DNA from: Streptomyces dioscori
GTDB taxonomy: Bacteria > Actinomycetota > Actinomycetes > Streptomycetales > Streptomycetaceae
Direction of reading: 5' to 3'
Assembly: GCF_003024195.1 (NCBI RefSeq)
Contig: NZ_KZ679060.1
Coordinates: forward strand, 1 to 64,000
DNA length: 64,000 nt
Part shown: piece after piece, positions 17,034-28,007 of the stretch
Numbering within the stretch: the first letter of the stretch is position 1
Layout: every line of letters starts with the position of its first letter
Position numbers and translations under genes: made by a program
Notes under the pieces: model-generated
The model's input: the letters and a program-made list of their open reading frames with translations, nothing else
Database searches by the model: none
Told to the model about the DNA's origin: nothing

Positions 17034-18910
17034 CGGTTCTCCCTCTCGCTCGTCTCTGTCCTTCCCGACATCAGCCAGGCGTACTCCGCGCTCGTCCGCA
17101 GCAGTTCGTGGTGGGTGCCCACAGCCGTGATCCGGCCGCCGGAGAGCAGGGCCACGCGGTCGGCGAGCAGGACCGTGGACGGGCGGTGGGCCACGACCAG
17201 GGCGGTCGTCCCGGCGAGGACACGCCGCAGGGCCGCTTCGACCAGGGCCTCCGTGTGGACGTCCAGGGCGGACAGCGGATCGTCCAGGACGAGGAAGCGG
17301 GGGGTGCCGACGACGGCTCTCGCCAGGGCCAGGCGCTGGCGCTGCCCACCGGAGAGGCTGAGGCCCTGTTCACCGACCTGGGTGTCCGTGCCGTGCGGCA
17401 GCGCGTGGACGAAGTCGGCCTGCGCGACGGCGAGGGCGCGGGCGAGATCGGCCTCACCCGCGGTGTCCGGGGCGCCCATGAGGACGTTCTCCCCCACCCC
17501 CGCGGAGAAGAGGGTGGGCTCCTCGAAGGCGACGGCCACGAGGGCGCGCAGTTCCTCCCTGGGTATCGCGGTGATGTCCACGCCGTCCAGGGTGATCCGC
17601 CCCGCGGTGACCTCGTGCAGCCGGGGCACGAGCGCGGTGAGTGTGGTCTTCCCGGACCCCGTGCCGCCGACGAGGGCCATGGTCTCGCCCGGCCGTATGT
17701 GCAGATCGATCCCGTCGAGTACGGGAACACTGTCGGACTCGGCGTCGGGATACCGGAACCGCACCCCGTCGAACCGGAGGCCGCCGTGACCACCGTCCCT
17801 GGCGCGGCCCGCCCCGGACGTAGGTGCCACCACGGAGGCAGACGCCGCCCCGGAGGCGGACACCGCCCCGGACACGGGCGCGGTGTCCGACTCCGGGGCC
17901 GCGTCCATGACCTCGAAGTAGCGTTCCGTGGCCGTCGCCGCCTCCTGGCTCATGGCCAGCAGGAAGCCGATCGACTCCACGGGCCAGCGCAGGGCGAGGG
18001 CCGTGGAGAGGAACGCGACCAGCGTGCCGGCCGACAGGGAGCCGTCGGCCACCTGCACCGTGCCGAGCACCAGGGCCGCGCCGACGGCCAGTTCGGGCAG
18101 GGTCGTGATCGCGGCGTAGATCCCGGCGAGCAGCCGCGCCTTCGCCAGTTCCGTGCCGCGCAATGTCCGGGAGAGGTCCCGGAAGGCGAGCGCCTGGCTG
18201 CGGTGGCGGCCGAACCCCTTGATGATCCGGATGCCCAGCACGCTCTCCTCGACGAGCGTCGTCAGGTCGCCGACCTGGTCCTGCGCCTGCCGCGCCACCC
18301 GCGAGTACCGCTTCTCGAACAGCCAGCAGACGACCATCACCGGGAGAGCCGGGGCGAGCAGGACCAGTCCCAGCGTCCAGTCCTGGGCCAGCATGATGAG
18401 GACACCCACGAGGATCGTCACCGAGTTGACCAGCAGGAACGTCAGCGGGAACGCGAGGAACATCCGCAGCAGCATCAGATCCGTCGTCCCCCGGGACAGC
18501 AGCTGCCCCGACGCCCACCGGTCGTGGAACGCGATGGGCAGCCGCTGCAGATGCCGGTACAGATCGGCCCGCATGGCCGCCTCGACCCCGGCGAGCGGCC
18601 GGGCGACCAGCCACCGCCGGAGTCCGAAGAGGACCGCCTCCGCGACCCCGAGGAGCAGCAGGTACAGCGCGCCGAGCCACACCCCGCCCGTGCTCCGGTC
18701 GGCCACCGGCCCGTCCACGATCCACTTCAGGACGAGCGGGATCACCAGACCCGTACAGGAGGCGGCGACCGCGACGACGGCCGCGACGCCCAGCCGTCCG
18801 CGCACGGGCTTCACATACGGCCACAGCCGCAGCAGGCTGCGTACGGCGGAACGGCTCCGGGTGGGCCGGGTCTCGTCAGTTCCCTCGGCGGGCGCAGGTG
18901 TGGTGGGCAT
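17030..18910 (-). CDS. ABC half-exporter, first gene of exporter operon
   Basis: 626 residues: exporter transmembrane domain (about 40-320), an Ala/Ser/Val-rich linker with repeated SGA/SVV units (about 345-370), then the ATPase. Walker A GGTGSGKTT (about 417) and signature LSGGQRQR (about 519) are canonical. Walker B ends in LVLDDPLSALD (about 540): the catalytic Glu is Asp. That substitution typically marks the low-activity site of heterodimeric exporters, so the second pair of this operon is asymmetric too. ATG 18910 is the first start after an 80-nt gap; the operon promoter presumably lies between it and the sulfatase remnant. Confidence 0.92.
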   Translation of the reverse strand: MPTTPAPAEGTDETRPTRSRSAVRSLLRLWPYVKPVRGRLGVAAVVAVAASCTGLVIPLVLKWIVDGPVADRSTGGVWLGALYLLLLGVAEAVLFGLRRWLVARPLAGVEAAMRADLYRHLQRLPIAFHDRWASGQLLSRGTTDLMLLRMFLAFPLTFLLVNSVTILVGVLIMLAQDWTLGLVLLAPALPVMVVCWLFEKRYSRVARQAQDQVGDLTTLVEESVLGIRIIKGFGRHRSQALAFRDLSRTLRGTELAKARLLAGIYAAITTLPELAVGAALVLGTVQVADGSLSAGTLVAFLSTALALRWPVESIGFLLAMSQEAATATERYFEVMDAAPESDTAPVSGAVSASGAASASVVAPTSGAGRARDGGHGGLRFDGVRFRYPDAESDSVPVLDGIDLHIRPGETMALVGGTGSGKTTLTALVPRLHEVTAGRITLDGVDITAIPREELRALVAVAFEEPTLFSAGVGENVLMGAPDTAGEADLARALAVAQADFVHALPHGTDTQVGEQGLSLSGGQRQRLALARAVVGTPRFLVLDDPLSALDVHTEALVEAALRRVLAGTTALVVAHRPSTVLLADRVALLSGGRITAVGTHHELLRTSAEYAWLMSGRTETSERENR

Positions 18911-18990
18911 CAGCAGCGAGCCTACGTTTCGGCACTGACAACACCCAGCGAGTTTTCGCCGGTCGCAGCCGCCGGGGGCCGAGAGCTGTT

Positions 18991-20100
18991 CTAGGCGGTC
19001 GGGGCGGTCGGGTACGGGAGAAGGGTCGCCGCCGTCCTCTCCCAGGCGGCCCTCAGCTCGGCGAGCAGCTCGGGCCGGTCGGTCGCCAGATCGGCCTGTT
19101 CGCGGGAGTCGGCGGCGAGGTCGTAGAGGTGGTCGTCGCCCCCTCGTTCCGGTAGTACTTCCAGTCGCCGCGTCGCAGCGCCCGCTTGGCCCGTACCCGC
19201 CAGAACAGGTCTCGCTCCCGCGGCCGCTCGCCCTTCAGCAGGTAGCCGGCGAGGCTGGTGCCGTCCAGCGGGTACGCCGGGTCGGGCCGGGCGCCGCCCA
19301 CCTCCAGCAGGGTCGCCGTCCAGTCGGGGGAGAAGTTGGGCACGTGGCTGACCTGGTGGCCGTCGATCCGGGCCGGCCAGCGCACGATCGCCGGCACCCG
19401 GATCCCGCCCTCCAGGAGTACGAACTTCTCCCCGCTGAGCGGCCAGTTGTAGGAGTAGCGCTCGCCGCCGTTGTCGCTGGCGAACAGCACCAGCGTGTTC
19501 TCCTCCTGCCCGGAGCGCCGCAGCGCCGCCAGCACCTCGCCGACGGCCGCGTCCAGGCTCTCCACCATCTGCGTGTACTTCTCGACCGAGCCGCCGTCGA
19601 AGTGGTTGAGCGCCCGGGAGACCTCCGCCTGGTTCCTGGCCGCCCGGATCCTCGCGGCGATCTCGGCACCGGTCTCTGCGTCGTCCTCGGCGAGCCAGGG
19701 CCAGTGCGGGGTGGTGAAGTTGAGGTTCGCGTACGGCCCGGGTACCGCCCGGTGTAGAGGCTGAACCGGGTCGGCGAGCAGGTCGCGGACCCGGAGTACG
19801 CGTCGGTGAACCGCACTCCCTGCCGGGCGAGCCGGTCCAGATGGGGCGTGCGGATGTGCGGGGCGCCGTACGAGGAGAGGTCGGCCCAGCCGAGGTCGTC
19901 ACCCAGGATGACCAGGATGTTGGGGCGTCGGCCGGCCGCGGCGCCGGAGGTGCGGGCGGCGAAGGGCCGTTCGGCGGTGGTCGCCCCGGCCGCGGCGGCC
20001 GGAGCGGTACCGGCCGTGGTGGCGACGGCCGTCACGGCGCCGCCACCGACGAGCCCACCGAAGATACGACGGGATATTTCAGGCGTACGGGATCCTTGGG
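18991..20100 (-). pseudogene. Decayed Tat-exported sulfatase (alkaline-phosphatase superfamily)
   Basis: The sulfatase is spread over three frames. The N-terminal part has a twin-arginine signal (SRRIFGG, about 20050-20080) and metal-site NILVILGDDLGWADL plus the formylglycine Cys motif CSPTR. At about 19738-19750 it changes frame from TGRYPG to NLNFTTPHWPW, and the usual middle segment with GKWH is absent in every frame, so roughly 100 codons look deleted. The C-terminal part (VLFASDNGG, WPLSGEKF) shifts frame again at about 19136-19145, where GAGGGGGCGAC lacks one G; the tail DDHLYDLAADSREQ continues in the new frame. The only in-frame start, GTG 20035, lies after the Tat motif. The gene cannot make a working enzyme unless these are sequencing errors. 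Confidence 0.85.
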
Positions 20101-20135
20101 TGAGGCGCCCGTACCCCTCCCCGGCGGGCGCCCCC

Positions 20136-22451
<2,316 letters not shown>

Positions 22452-22604
22452 CCTGGGCCCTCCCGCGGCTCGGTCGGAGCGGCACGAGGAGGACCGCGGT
22501 GTCCCGGCCGCGGTCCTCTGTCGCGTCGTCCTCCCCACTGTTCTGCCCAGAGCCGGGCTCGCACTCACGTTTCCTGAGGCGTAGGCCGAACAGAGGCACG
22601 GAAT

Positions 22605-22670
22605 GTGAGGCGCCGCATGGGAGGCACGGCGTGCGAGGCCCGGAACGTGAGGCGCCGGATGTGAGGCGCC
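22605..22670. repeat. Three direct copies of GTGAGGCGCC in a divergent promoter region
   Basis: The decamer occurs at 22605-22614, 22647-22656 and 22661-22670, with a weaker relative (GTGCGAGGCC) at 22631, in the 285-nt gap between glgX and the L,D-transpeptidase gene. It could be a regulator-binding array or simple duplication; sequence alone cannot decide. Confidence 0.5.
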
Positions 22671-22736
22671 CGGCGCCGCCCGGCACCCGCCGAACGGACC
22701 CACTTCCCCGGGGCCCGCTCCGTCGTTGGGTCCCAC

Positions 22737-23969
22737 GTGATGCACGCACAGAGGCGCGCGGGGCGCGCAGGGGCCGCGCTGGCCGCCGTACTGACATGGG
22801 CGGCCCTGTTGGCCGCGGCCGCCGGATGCACCTCGCACGGGGTGGACGAGATGCTCGGCAAGCCCCGCTCGCCCGAGGAGGCGATCCGGGTCTCGCCGGA
22901 CGACGGCAGCAAGGCCGTACAGCCCGAGGAGGGCCTGAAGGTACGGGTGCCCGCCGGGCGCCTGGAGTCCGTGAAGGTCGTGAAGTCCCAGGACGCGCAG
23001 GAGTTCCCGGTGCCCGGCTCGATCGGCGAGGACGGCGCGACCTGGCGGCCCGACGAACCGAATCTCGCGCTGGCAGCCAAGTACACGGTGGACGCGGTCG
23101 CGCTCGACGCCCACGGCCGGCGGGTGGCCCGGCACGTGACCTTCACGACGTACGTTCCCGACGAGCGGTTCATCGGATACGTCACGCCGGAGAACCGCTC
23201 GACGGTCGGCACCGGAATGATCGTGTCCCTGGAGTTCAACCGCGAGATCGACAACCGGGCGGCCGTCGAGCGCGCGATCCGCGTGACCTCCGTACCGAAG
23301 ACGGAGATCGCCCCGCACTGGTTCGGCGAGGACCGACTCGACTTCCGGCCCGAGACCTACTGGAAGCCCGGCACCAAGGTCACCGTCGACCTGCGGCTGC
23401 GGGACGTTGAGGCGGCCCCCGGCGTGTACGGGCTCCAGTACAAGACCTTCTCCTTCACGGTCGGCCGCAGCCAGACCAGCGTCGTCGACGCCGCCGCCCA
23501 CACCATGCGGGTGACCCGCGACGGCGAACTCCTGTCCACGGTGCCGATCACCGCGGGTGCCCCCGGCAACACCACGTACAACGGGAAAATGGTGATCACC
23601 GAGATGCTGGAGGTCACCCGGATGAACGGGGCCACCGTCGGCTTCAAACGGGCCGACGGCAAGGGCGAGTACGACATCCCGGACGTCCCGCACGCCGTGC
23701 GCCTCACCTCCTCAGGGACCTTCCTGCACGGCAACTACTGGGCCAAGGGCGTCTTCGGCACGGCCAATGTCAGCCACGGCTGCGTCGGACTGCGCGATGT
23801 GAAGGGCGGCAGCTCCGCGACCCCGGCGGGCTGGTTCTTCGACCGCAGCCTCATCGGTGACGTCGTCGAGGTCGTCCGCAGCAATGACAAGAAGGTCGCT
23901 CCCGACAACGGCCTCGGTGGGTGGAACATGGGCTGGAAAGCCTGGAAAGCGGGCTCAGCGGTGAAGTAG
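22737..23969 (+). CDS. L,D-transpeptidase lipoprotein (Ig-like plus YkuD domains)
   Basis: Cell-envelope enzyme expected to make 3-3 peptidoglycan cross-links or attach proteins to the wall. 410 residues: lipoprotein signal with lipobox ending AAAAGC (C31), two Ig-like domains (about 45-250) and a C-terminal YkuD catalytic domain with HGNYW and the active-site SHGCVGLRD motif, then a Trp-rich tail (GGWNMGWKAWK). GTG 22737 and ATG 22740 are adjacent alternatives; neither has a strong ribosome-binding site. The next gene is a close paralogue, so the pair probably arose by tandem duplication. Cytosolic tail absent; the mature protein is anchored outside the membrane. Confidence 0.95.
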   Translation: MMHAQRRAGRAGAALAAVLTWAALLAAAAGCTSHGVDEMLGKPRSPEEAIRVSPDDGSKAVQPEEGLKVRVPAGRLESVKVVKSQDAQEFPVPGSIGEDGATWRPDEPNLALAAKYTVDAVALDAHGRRVARHVTFTTYVPDERFIGYVTPENRSTVGTGMIVSLEFNREIDNRAAVERAIRVTSVPKTEIAPHWFGEDRLDFRPETYWKPGTKVTVDLRLRDVEAAPGVYGLQYKTFSFTVGRSQTSVVDAAAHTMRVTRDGELLSTVPITAGAPGNTTYNGKMVITEMLEVTRMNGATVGFKRADGKGEYDIPDVPHAVRLTSSGTFLHGNYWAKGVFGTANVSHGCVGLRDVKGGSSATPAGWFFDRSLIGDVVEVVRSNDKKVAPDNGLGGWNMGWKAWKAGSAVK

Positions 23970-24151
23970 CCCGACATAGGGGTACGCACAGGAAGGGCCC
24001 CCATCGCGCTCCCGGCTCCAGCAGTTGGGACTGAACGGTGACATTCCCGGGAGGTCATCTCTCCTGGCAGTGTGATTAATTAGCGCGATGCGTGCGCGGG
24101 ACGCGCCGTCGTAGTACGGGCCTGAACAGGCCGTGCGAGGGGAGAACGAAC

Positions 24152-25399
24152 TTGAACGGGCGACCGATATCGGGGGCGTCGGTTGGCGCGCGGACACGAA
24201 GCGGCAAGGGAGCCCTGGCACTTGTGCTGGGGGTGCTGCTGCTCCTCGTGACCGCGTGCGGCGGAGGAGGGGACTCGGGTTCCGGGTCCGGCGGGGACAA
24301 GGACAAGGGCAAGGATTCCAGCCAGGCGGACACCAAGGTCTCGCAGGCGGTCGTGACCATCGCGCCGAAGGACGGCGCCGACGCCGTCAAGACCAGCGGC
24401 GCACTGAAGGTGACAGCGGCCAAGGGCAAGCTGACCGAGGTGAAGGTCGAGGACACCAAGGGCAACCCGGTCGAGGGGAAGATCACCGGCGGCGGCGCCA
24501 GCTGGACGCCCGCCGCCCACCTCGCGGCCTCGACCAAGTACAAGGTCCACGCGGTGGCGAAGGACTCCGACGGCCGTGAGGCCGCCGAGGAGTCCGCGTT
24601 CACCACGCTGACCCCGAAGAACACGTTCGTCGGCATCTTCACGCCGGAGGACGGTTCCAAGGTCGGCGTCGGAATGCCCTTCTCGGTGCGCTTCACCCGG
24701 GGCATCACGCACCCGGAGGACATCGAGAAGGCCATCAAGATCAAGACCGAGCCGGCGGTCGACGTCCAGGGCCACTGGTTCGGCAACGACCGCCTCGACT
24801 TCCGCCCGGAGAAGTACTGGAAGTCCGGTACGAAGGTCACCGTCACCCTGAACCTCGACGGTGTCGAGGGCCGGCCCGGTGTCTACGGCGAGCAGGCCAA
24901 GACCGTGAAGTTCACGATCGGCCGCAGCCAGGTCTCCACCGTCGACGTCAAGACCAAGAAGATGACCGTCAAGCGCGACGGCAAGGTCATCAAGACCATT
25001 CCCGTCACGACCGGCAAGGCGGGTTACGAGACCTGGAACGGCCAGATGGTCATCAGCGAGCGCCTTCGGGTGACCCGTATGAACGGCGAGACGGTCGGCT
25101 ACGGCGGCGAGTACGACATCAAGGACGTGCCCGACGCGATGCGCCTGTCCAACTCGGGCACGTTCATCCACGGCAACTACTGGGGCGGCGACGCCTTCGG
25201 CAACTACAACGCCAGCCACGGCTGCATCGGCCTGCGCGACCAGCGCGGCGGCGGTGACCGGGGAGCCCCGGCCGCGTGGTTCTTCGACCGCTCGATCGTC
25301 GGCGACGTGGTGGTCGTGAAGAACTCCAACGACCGGATCATCGACCCGGACAACGGCCTCAACGGCTGGAACATGTCGTGGGAGAAGTGGACGGCCTGA
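24152..25399 (+). CDS. L,D-transpeptidase lipoprotein, second copy
   Basis: 415 residues. Lipobox LLLVTAC (C36), a Gly/Asp/Lys-rich linker, two Ig-like domains (about 65-270) and a YkuD domain with the SHGCIGLRD active-site motif and HGNYWGG. TTG 24152 is chosen because GAGGGGAG lies about 7 nt upstream and the signal peptide then begins naturally; an in-frame GTG at 24092 would add 20 basic residues. It shares the HWFG-DRLDFRPE-YWK segment and the NGLNGWNM tail with the upstream paralogue. It is 182 nt downstream, so it probably has its own promoter. A strong terminator follows. Confidence 0.93.
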   Translation: MNGRPISGASVGARTRSGKGALALVLGVLLLLVTACGGGGDSGSGSGGDKDKGKDSSQADTKVSQAVVTIAPKDGADAVKTSGALKVTAAKGKLTEVKVEDTKGNPVEGKITGGGASWTPAAHLAASTKYKVHAVAKDSDGREAAEESAFTTLTPKNTFVGIFTPEDGSKVGVGMPFSVRFTRGITHPEDIEKAIKIKTEPAVDVQGHWFGNDRLDFRPEKYWKSGTKVTVTLNLDGVEGRPGVYGEQAKTVKFTIGRSQVSTVDVKTKKMTVKRDGKVIKTIPVTTGKAGYETWNGQMVISERLRVTRMNGETVGYGGEYDIKDVPDAMRLSNSGTFIHGNYWGGDAFGNYNASHGCIGLRDQRGGGDRGAPAAWFFDRSIVGDVVVVKNSNDRIIDPDNGLNGWNMSWEKWTA

Positions 25400-25452
25400 C
25401 CTCGCGCTGAGGGGGCGCCGTCGACCGCGGCACCCTCTCTCCCGAGACCGTA

Positions 25453-25500
25453 CGGCCCCGGTGTGCCTCGTCCGTGATGTGACGAGGCACACCGGGGCCG
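25453..25500 (+). terminator. Strong stem-loop terminator after L,D-transpeptidase
   Basis: Perfect 20-bp inverted repeat (25453-25472 and 25481-25500) with an 8-nt loop, 54 nt past the stop. Confidence 0.9.
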
Positions 25501-25529
25501 TTCCCGTTAGCCTTCGTTAACCTCCTCTC

Positions 25530-26297
25530 ATGACTGTGCATCTCGAAGTCGCCGAGGGCGTCGGCACGATCCGCCTCGACCGTCCGCCCATGAACGCGCT
25601 GGACGTCGCCACCCAGGACCGGCTCAGGGAACTCGCCGAGGAGGCCACCCGCCGCGAGGACGTGCGCGCCGTGATCCTCTACGGCGGCGAGAAGGTGTTC
25701 GCGGCGGGCGCGGACATCAAGGAGATGCAGGCCATGGACCACGCGGCCATGGTCGTACGCTCCCGGGCCCTGCAGGACTCCTTCACCGCCGTGACCCGCA
25801 TCCCCAAGCCGGTCGTCGCCGCCGTCACCGGCTACGCGCTCGGCGGCGGCTGCGAACTGGCGCTGTGCGCCGACTACAGGATCGCCGCGGACAACGCCAA
25901 GCTCGGCCAGCCGGAGATCCTCCTCGGGCTGATCCCGGGCGCCGGCGGCACCCAGCGCCTGTCCCGGCTGATCGGCCCCTCCCGCGCGAAGGACCTCATC
26001 TTCACCGGCCGCATGGTCAAGGCCGACGAGGCCCTCACCCTCGGCCTGGTGGACCGGGTCGTACCGGCCGCCGACGTGTACACCGAGGCGCACGCCTGGG
26101 CCGCGAAACTCGCGCGGGGACCGGCGCTCGCGCTGCGCGCGGCCAAGGAGGCCGTCGACGTCGGCCTGGAGACGGACATCGAGACCGGACTCGCGGTCGA
26201 ACGCACCTGGTTCGCGGGCCTGTTCGCGACGGAGGACCGGGAGTCGGGGATGCGGAGCTTCGTCGAGGAGGGACCGGGCAAGGCGAAGTTCCTCTGA
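25530..26297 (+). CDS. Enoyl-CoA hydratase/isomerase family protein
   Basis: Cytosolic crotonase-fold enzyme of 255 residues, expected to hydrate or isomerise an enoyl-CoA. The oxyanion-hole segments FAAGADIKEM and GYALGGGCELAL are intact. Both catalytic Glu positions are present (the E in GGGCELAL and the E in GQPEILLGLIPGAGGTQRL), which supports true hydratase activity. The start ATG 25530 is preceded by no purine-rich ribosome-binding site (CTTCGTTAACCTCCTCTC), so the message may be leaderless. It is a single gene between a terminator and a 300-nt gap. The in vivo substrate is unknown. Confidence 0.93.
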   Translation: MTVHLEVAEGVGTIRLDRPPMNALDVATQDRLRELAEEATRREDVRAVILYGGEKVFAAGADIKEMQAMDHAAMVVRSRALQDSFTAVTRIPKPVVAAVTGYALGGGCELALCADYRIAADNAKLGQPEILLGLIPGAGGTQRLSRLIGPSRAKDLIFTGRMVKADEALTLGLVDRVVPAADVYTEAHAWAAKLARGPALALRAAKEAVDVGLETDIETGLAVERTWFAGLFATEDRESGMRSFVEEGPGKAKFL

Positions 26298-26601
26298 CGC
26301 GGCGGCTGTTGAGAAACTTCCGCCGGTCCACTTGCTGTTGACGCGGTGTATCACCCGTCCGCGTGGACATTCGGCTCGGCGGGGCGGCTTATCCGGTCCT
26401 TAAGGCAGCCTTAAGCCTTCCTTGCGGGGGAGCGCGGGCGATTGCCCCGAACACCCCTGTCCGTGCAGGCCAGATGGGCTGCCTGGGCCATTGTGATGCC
26501 GATGGCATATGTCAATCGGATGATGCGGAACAATGGGTTCCGGGGGGCGTATTCCTCCGGAACACCCCCGGAGAGGCCCCTTCGGGGGTCATGATGGGGG
26601 C
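26298..26601 (+). promoter_or_regulatory. Leader of the ATP-binding protein gene, with two inverted repeats
   Basis: About 300 nt. At 26399-26415 lies a perfect 7-3-7 inverted repeat (CTTAAGG CAG CCTTAAG), unusually AT-rich for the region and a good operator candidate. At 26564-26589 ACCCCCG pairs with CGGGGGT directly before the start codon and could mask it. TTGACG at 26338-26343 resembles a -35 box but no matching -10 was found. Confidence 0.45.
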
Positions 26602-27105
26602 ATGGCGGGGCTGGAGGGTATCGAACAGCCGCGGCGGCACGGGAGTGCGACCGCGGCGCGCTGGTCGCCTGCTGTCGAGGACGAACACGCGCTGAAGGCG
26701 CTGGAACTGTTCGGCAACCCCACCGAGGCGGAGGTACCTCTGCCGTCCCGGCCGGAGTCCGCCGCCACGGCGCGCCGGCTCACCCAGGTGGTGGTGCTCC
26801 GCCAGTGGGGGCTCTCGCCGAAGATGACCGAGGACGCCGTGTTACTGGTGTCGGAACTCGTGGGCAACGCCGTGCGGCACACGGGGGCGCGGGTCTTCGG
26901 GCTCCGGATGCGACGCCGCCGCGGATGGATCCGGGTCGAGGTCCGCGACCCCTCGCGGGGGCTGCCCTGTCTGATGCCGGTCCAGGACATGGACGTCAGC
27001 GGCCGGGGCCTGTTCCTGGTGGACAAGCTCTCCGACCGCTGGGGGGTCGACCTGTTGCCTCGCGGCAAGACGACATGGTTCGAGATGCGGGTGGCGGACC
27101 GCTAG
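26602..27105 (+). CDS. RsbW/SpoIIAB-like ATP-binding (HATPase) regulatory protein
   Basis: 167 residues; after a 55-residue Arg/Ala/Glu-rich lead the GHKL ATPase fold is clear: N-box ELVGNAVRHT, a G1-like DPSRGLP segment and a G2-like SGRGLFLVDKL segment. Such single-domain Streptomyces proteins usually act as serine kinases or anti-sigma factors in partner-switching; no sigma factor or anti-anti-sigma gene is adjacent. Codon 81 is TTA (26842-26844), so translation should depend on the bldA leucyl-tRNA. ATG 26602 is taken because it is the last Met before the conserved region and is preceded by a G-run; upstream in-frame codons are possible. Confidence 0.85.
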   Translation: MAGLEGIEQPRRHGSATAARWSPAVEDEHALKALELFGNPTEAEVPLPSRPESAATARRLTQVVVLRQWGLSPKMTEDAVLLVSELVGNAVRHTGARVFGLRMRRRRGWIRVEVRDPSRGLPCLMPVQDMDVSGRGLFLVDKLSDRWGVDLLPRGKTTWFEMRVADR

Positions 27106-27111
27106 GGGTGT

Positions 27112-27158
27112 CCTCAAACGCCGGACGGGCTGATGATCAGCCTCTCCGGCGTTTGAGG
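27112..27158 (+). terminator. Long stem-loop terminator, dispersed Streptomyces type
   Basis: CCTCAAACGCCGGA (27112-27125) pairs with TCCGGCGTTTGAGG (27145-27158), and the interior forms a further stem. It is followed by a G-rich tail. From memory this hairpin is a commonly repeated intergenic element of streptomycetes. Confidence 0.85.
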
Positions 27159-27312
27159 AGCGGGGGTTCGGGGGGCTGGCCCCCCGAGTCGTTGACGGGA
27201 ACGGGTAGGGGCGGCGGGGGCGAGGAACACCCCACGGCAACCCCGCCCACGGACACGCCGCCAACGAGTGAGGGTTCGCCCCCGAGGCAGCCCCCACCGA
27301 GATCGTGCTCCC

Positions 27313-27918
27313 ATGATCACAACCCGCTGGAAGCGCCACGCAGCCACCCTCGCCTTCACCCTGACCGCAGTCCTCACCACCTCCGCAGCGACACCCCCCA
27401 CGCAGACCCCCACGGCAAAGGCGGCAGCCGCCCCCGCCTGCCCCCAGTACGCGGACCCCGTCCACGCCGCCGCAGACCACCGCGTGGACGTCGACCGCAT
27501 CACCCCGGACCCCGCCTGGCGCACGAGCTGCGGCACGCTCTACCGCAGCGACGGCCGCGGCCCGGCGGTCGTCTTCGAGCAGGGCTTCCTGCCGAAGAAC
27601 GTCATCAACGGCCAGTACGACATCGAGCAGTACGTCCTGGTCAACCAGCCCTCCCCGTACGTCTCCACGAGCTACGACCACGACCTCTACAAGACGTGGT
27701 GGAAGAGCGGCTACAACTACTACATCGACGCCCCGGGCGGCGTGGACGTCAACAAGACCATCGGCGACACCCACAGGTGGGCCGACCAGGTCGAGGTCGC
27801 CTTCCCGGGCGGTATCGCGCGGCAGTACATCATCGGCGTCTGCCCCGTCGACAAGAAGACCAAGACCGAGATCATGAGCGACTGCGAGAGCAACCCGCAC
27901 TACGAGCCCTGGCACTGA
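27313..27918 (+). CDS. Secreted scabin/ScARP-like (pierisin-family) ADP-ribosyltransferase
   Basis: 201 residues. A signal peptide (WKRHAATLAFTLTAVLTT to about residue 38) is followed by a single mono-ADP-ribosyltransferase domain of the R-S-E class: R in LYRSDGRGP, the STS motif in SPYVSTSYD, and the Q-x-E motif in ADQVEVAFPGG. Four Cys residues fit two disulfides of an exported protein. Length and motifs match scabin (S. scabies) and ScARP (S. coelicolor SCO5461), which modify guanine in DNA or guanosine nucleotides. No immunity gene or carrier domain is adjacent. ATG 27313 has a weak ribosome-binding site. The natural target in this strain is unknown. Confidence 0.92.
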   Translation: MITTRWKRHAATLAFTLTAVLTTSAATPPTQTPTAKAAAAPACPQYADPVHAAADHRVDVDRITPDPAWRTSCGTLYRSDGRGPAVVFEQGFLPKNVINGQYDIEQYVLVNQPSPYVSTSYDHDLYKTWWKSGYNYYIDAPGGVDVNKTIGDTHRWADQVEVAFPGGIARQYIIGVCPVDKKTKTEIMSDCESNPHYEPWH

Positions 27919-28007
27919 CTCCGGCGCCCGGGTGGTCGCCGCGCTGCGCGCCGGAGCGGAACGTTAATCTGACCTCGTCATTGAAGCACCACGAAGGGGC
28001 GGGTCCG

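Noticed and set aside
15165..17789. An 874-codon open frame on the + strand opposite the ABC exporter genes
   Set aside because: It is a high-GC antisense shadow: composition is Arg/Gly/Asp-rich without domains, and the minus strand has intact ABC transporter motifs across the same region.
18991..20035. The sulfatase region read as two or three separate short genes
   Set aside because: The pieces are consecutive parts of one sulfatase in different frames; none has a full active site or proper starts, so a pseudogene is the simplest reading.
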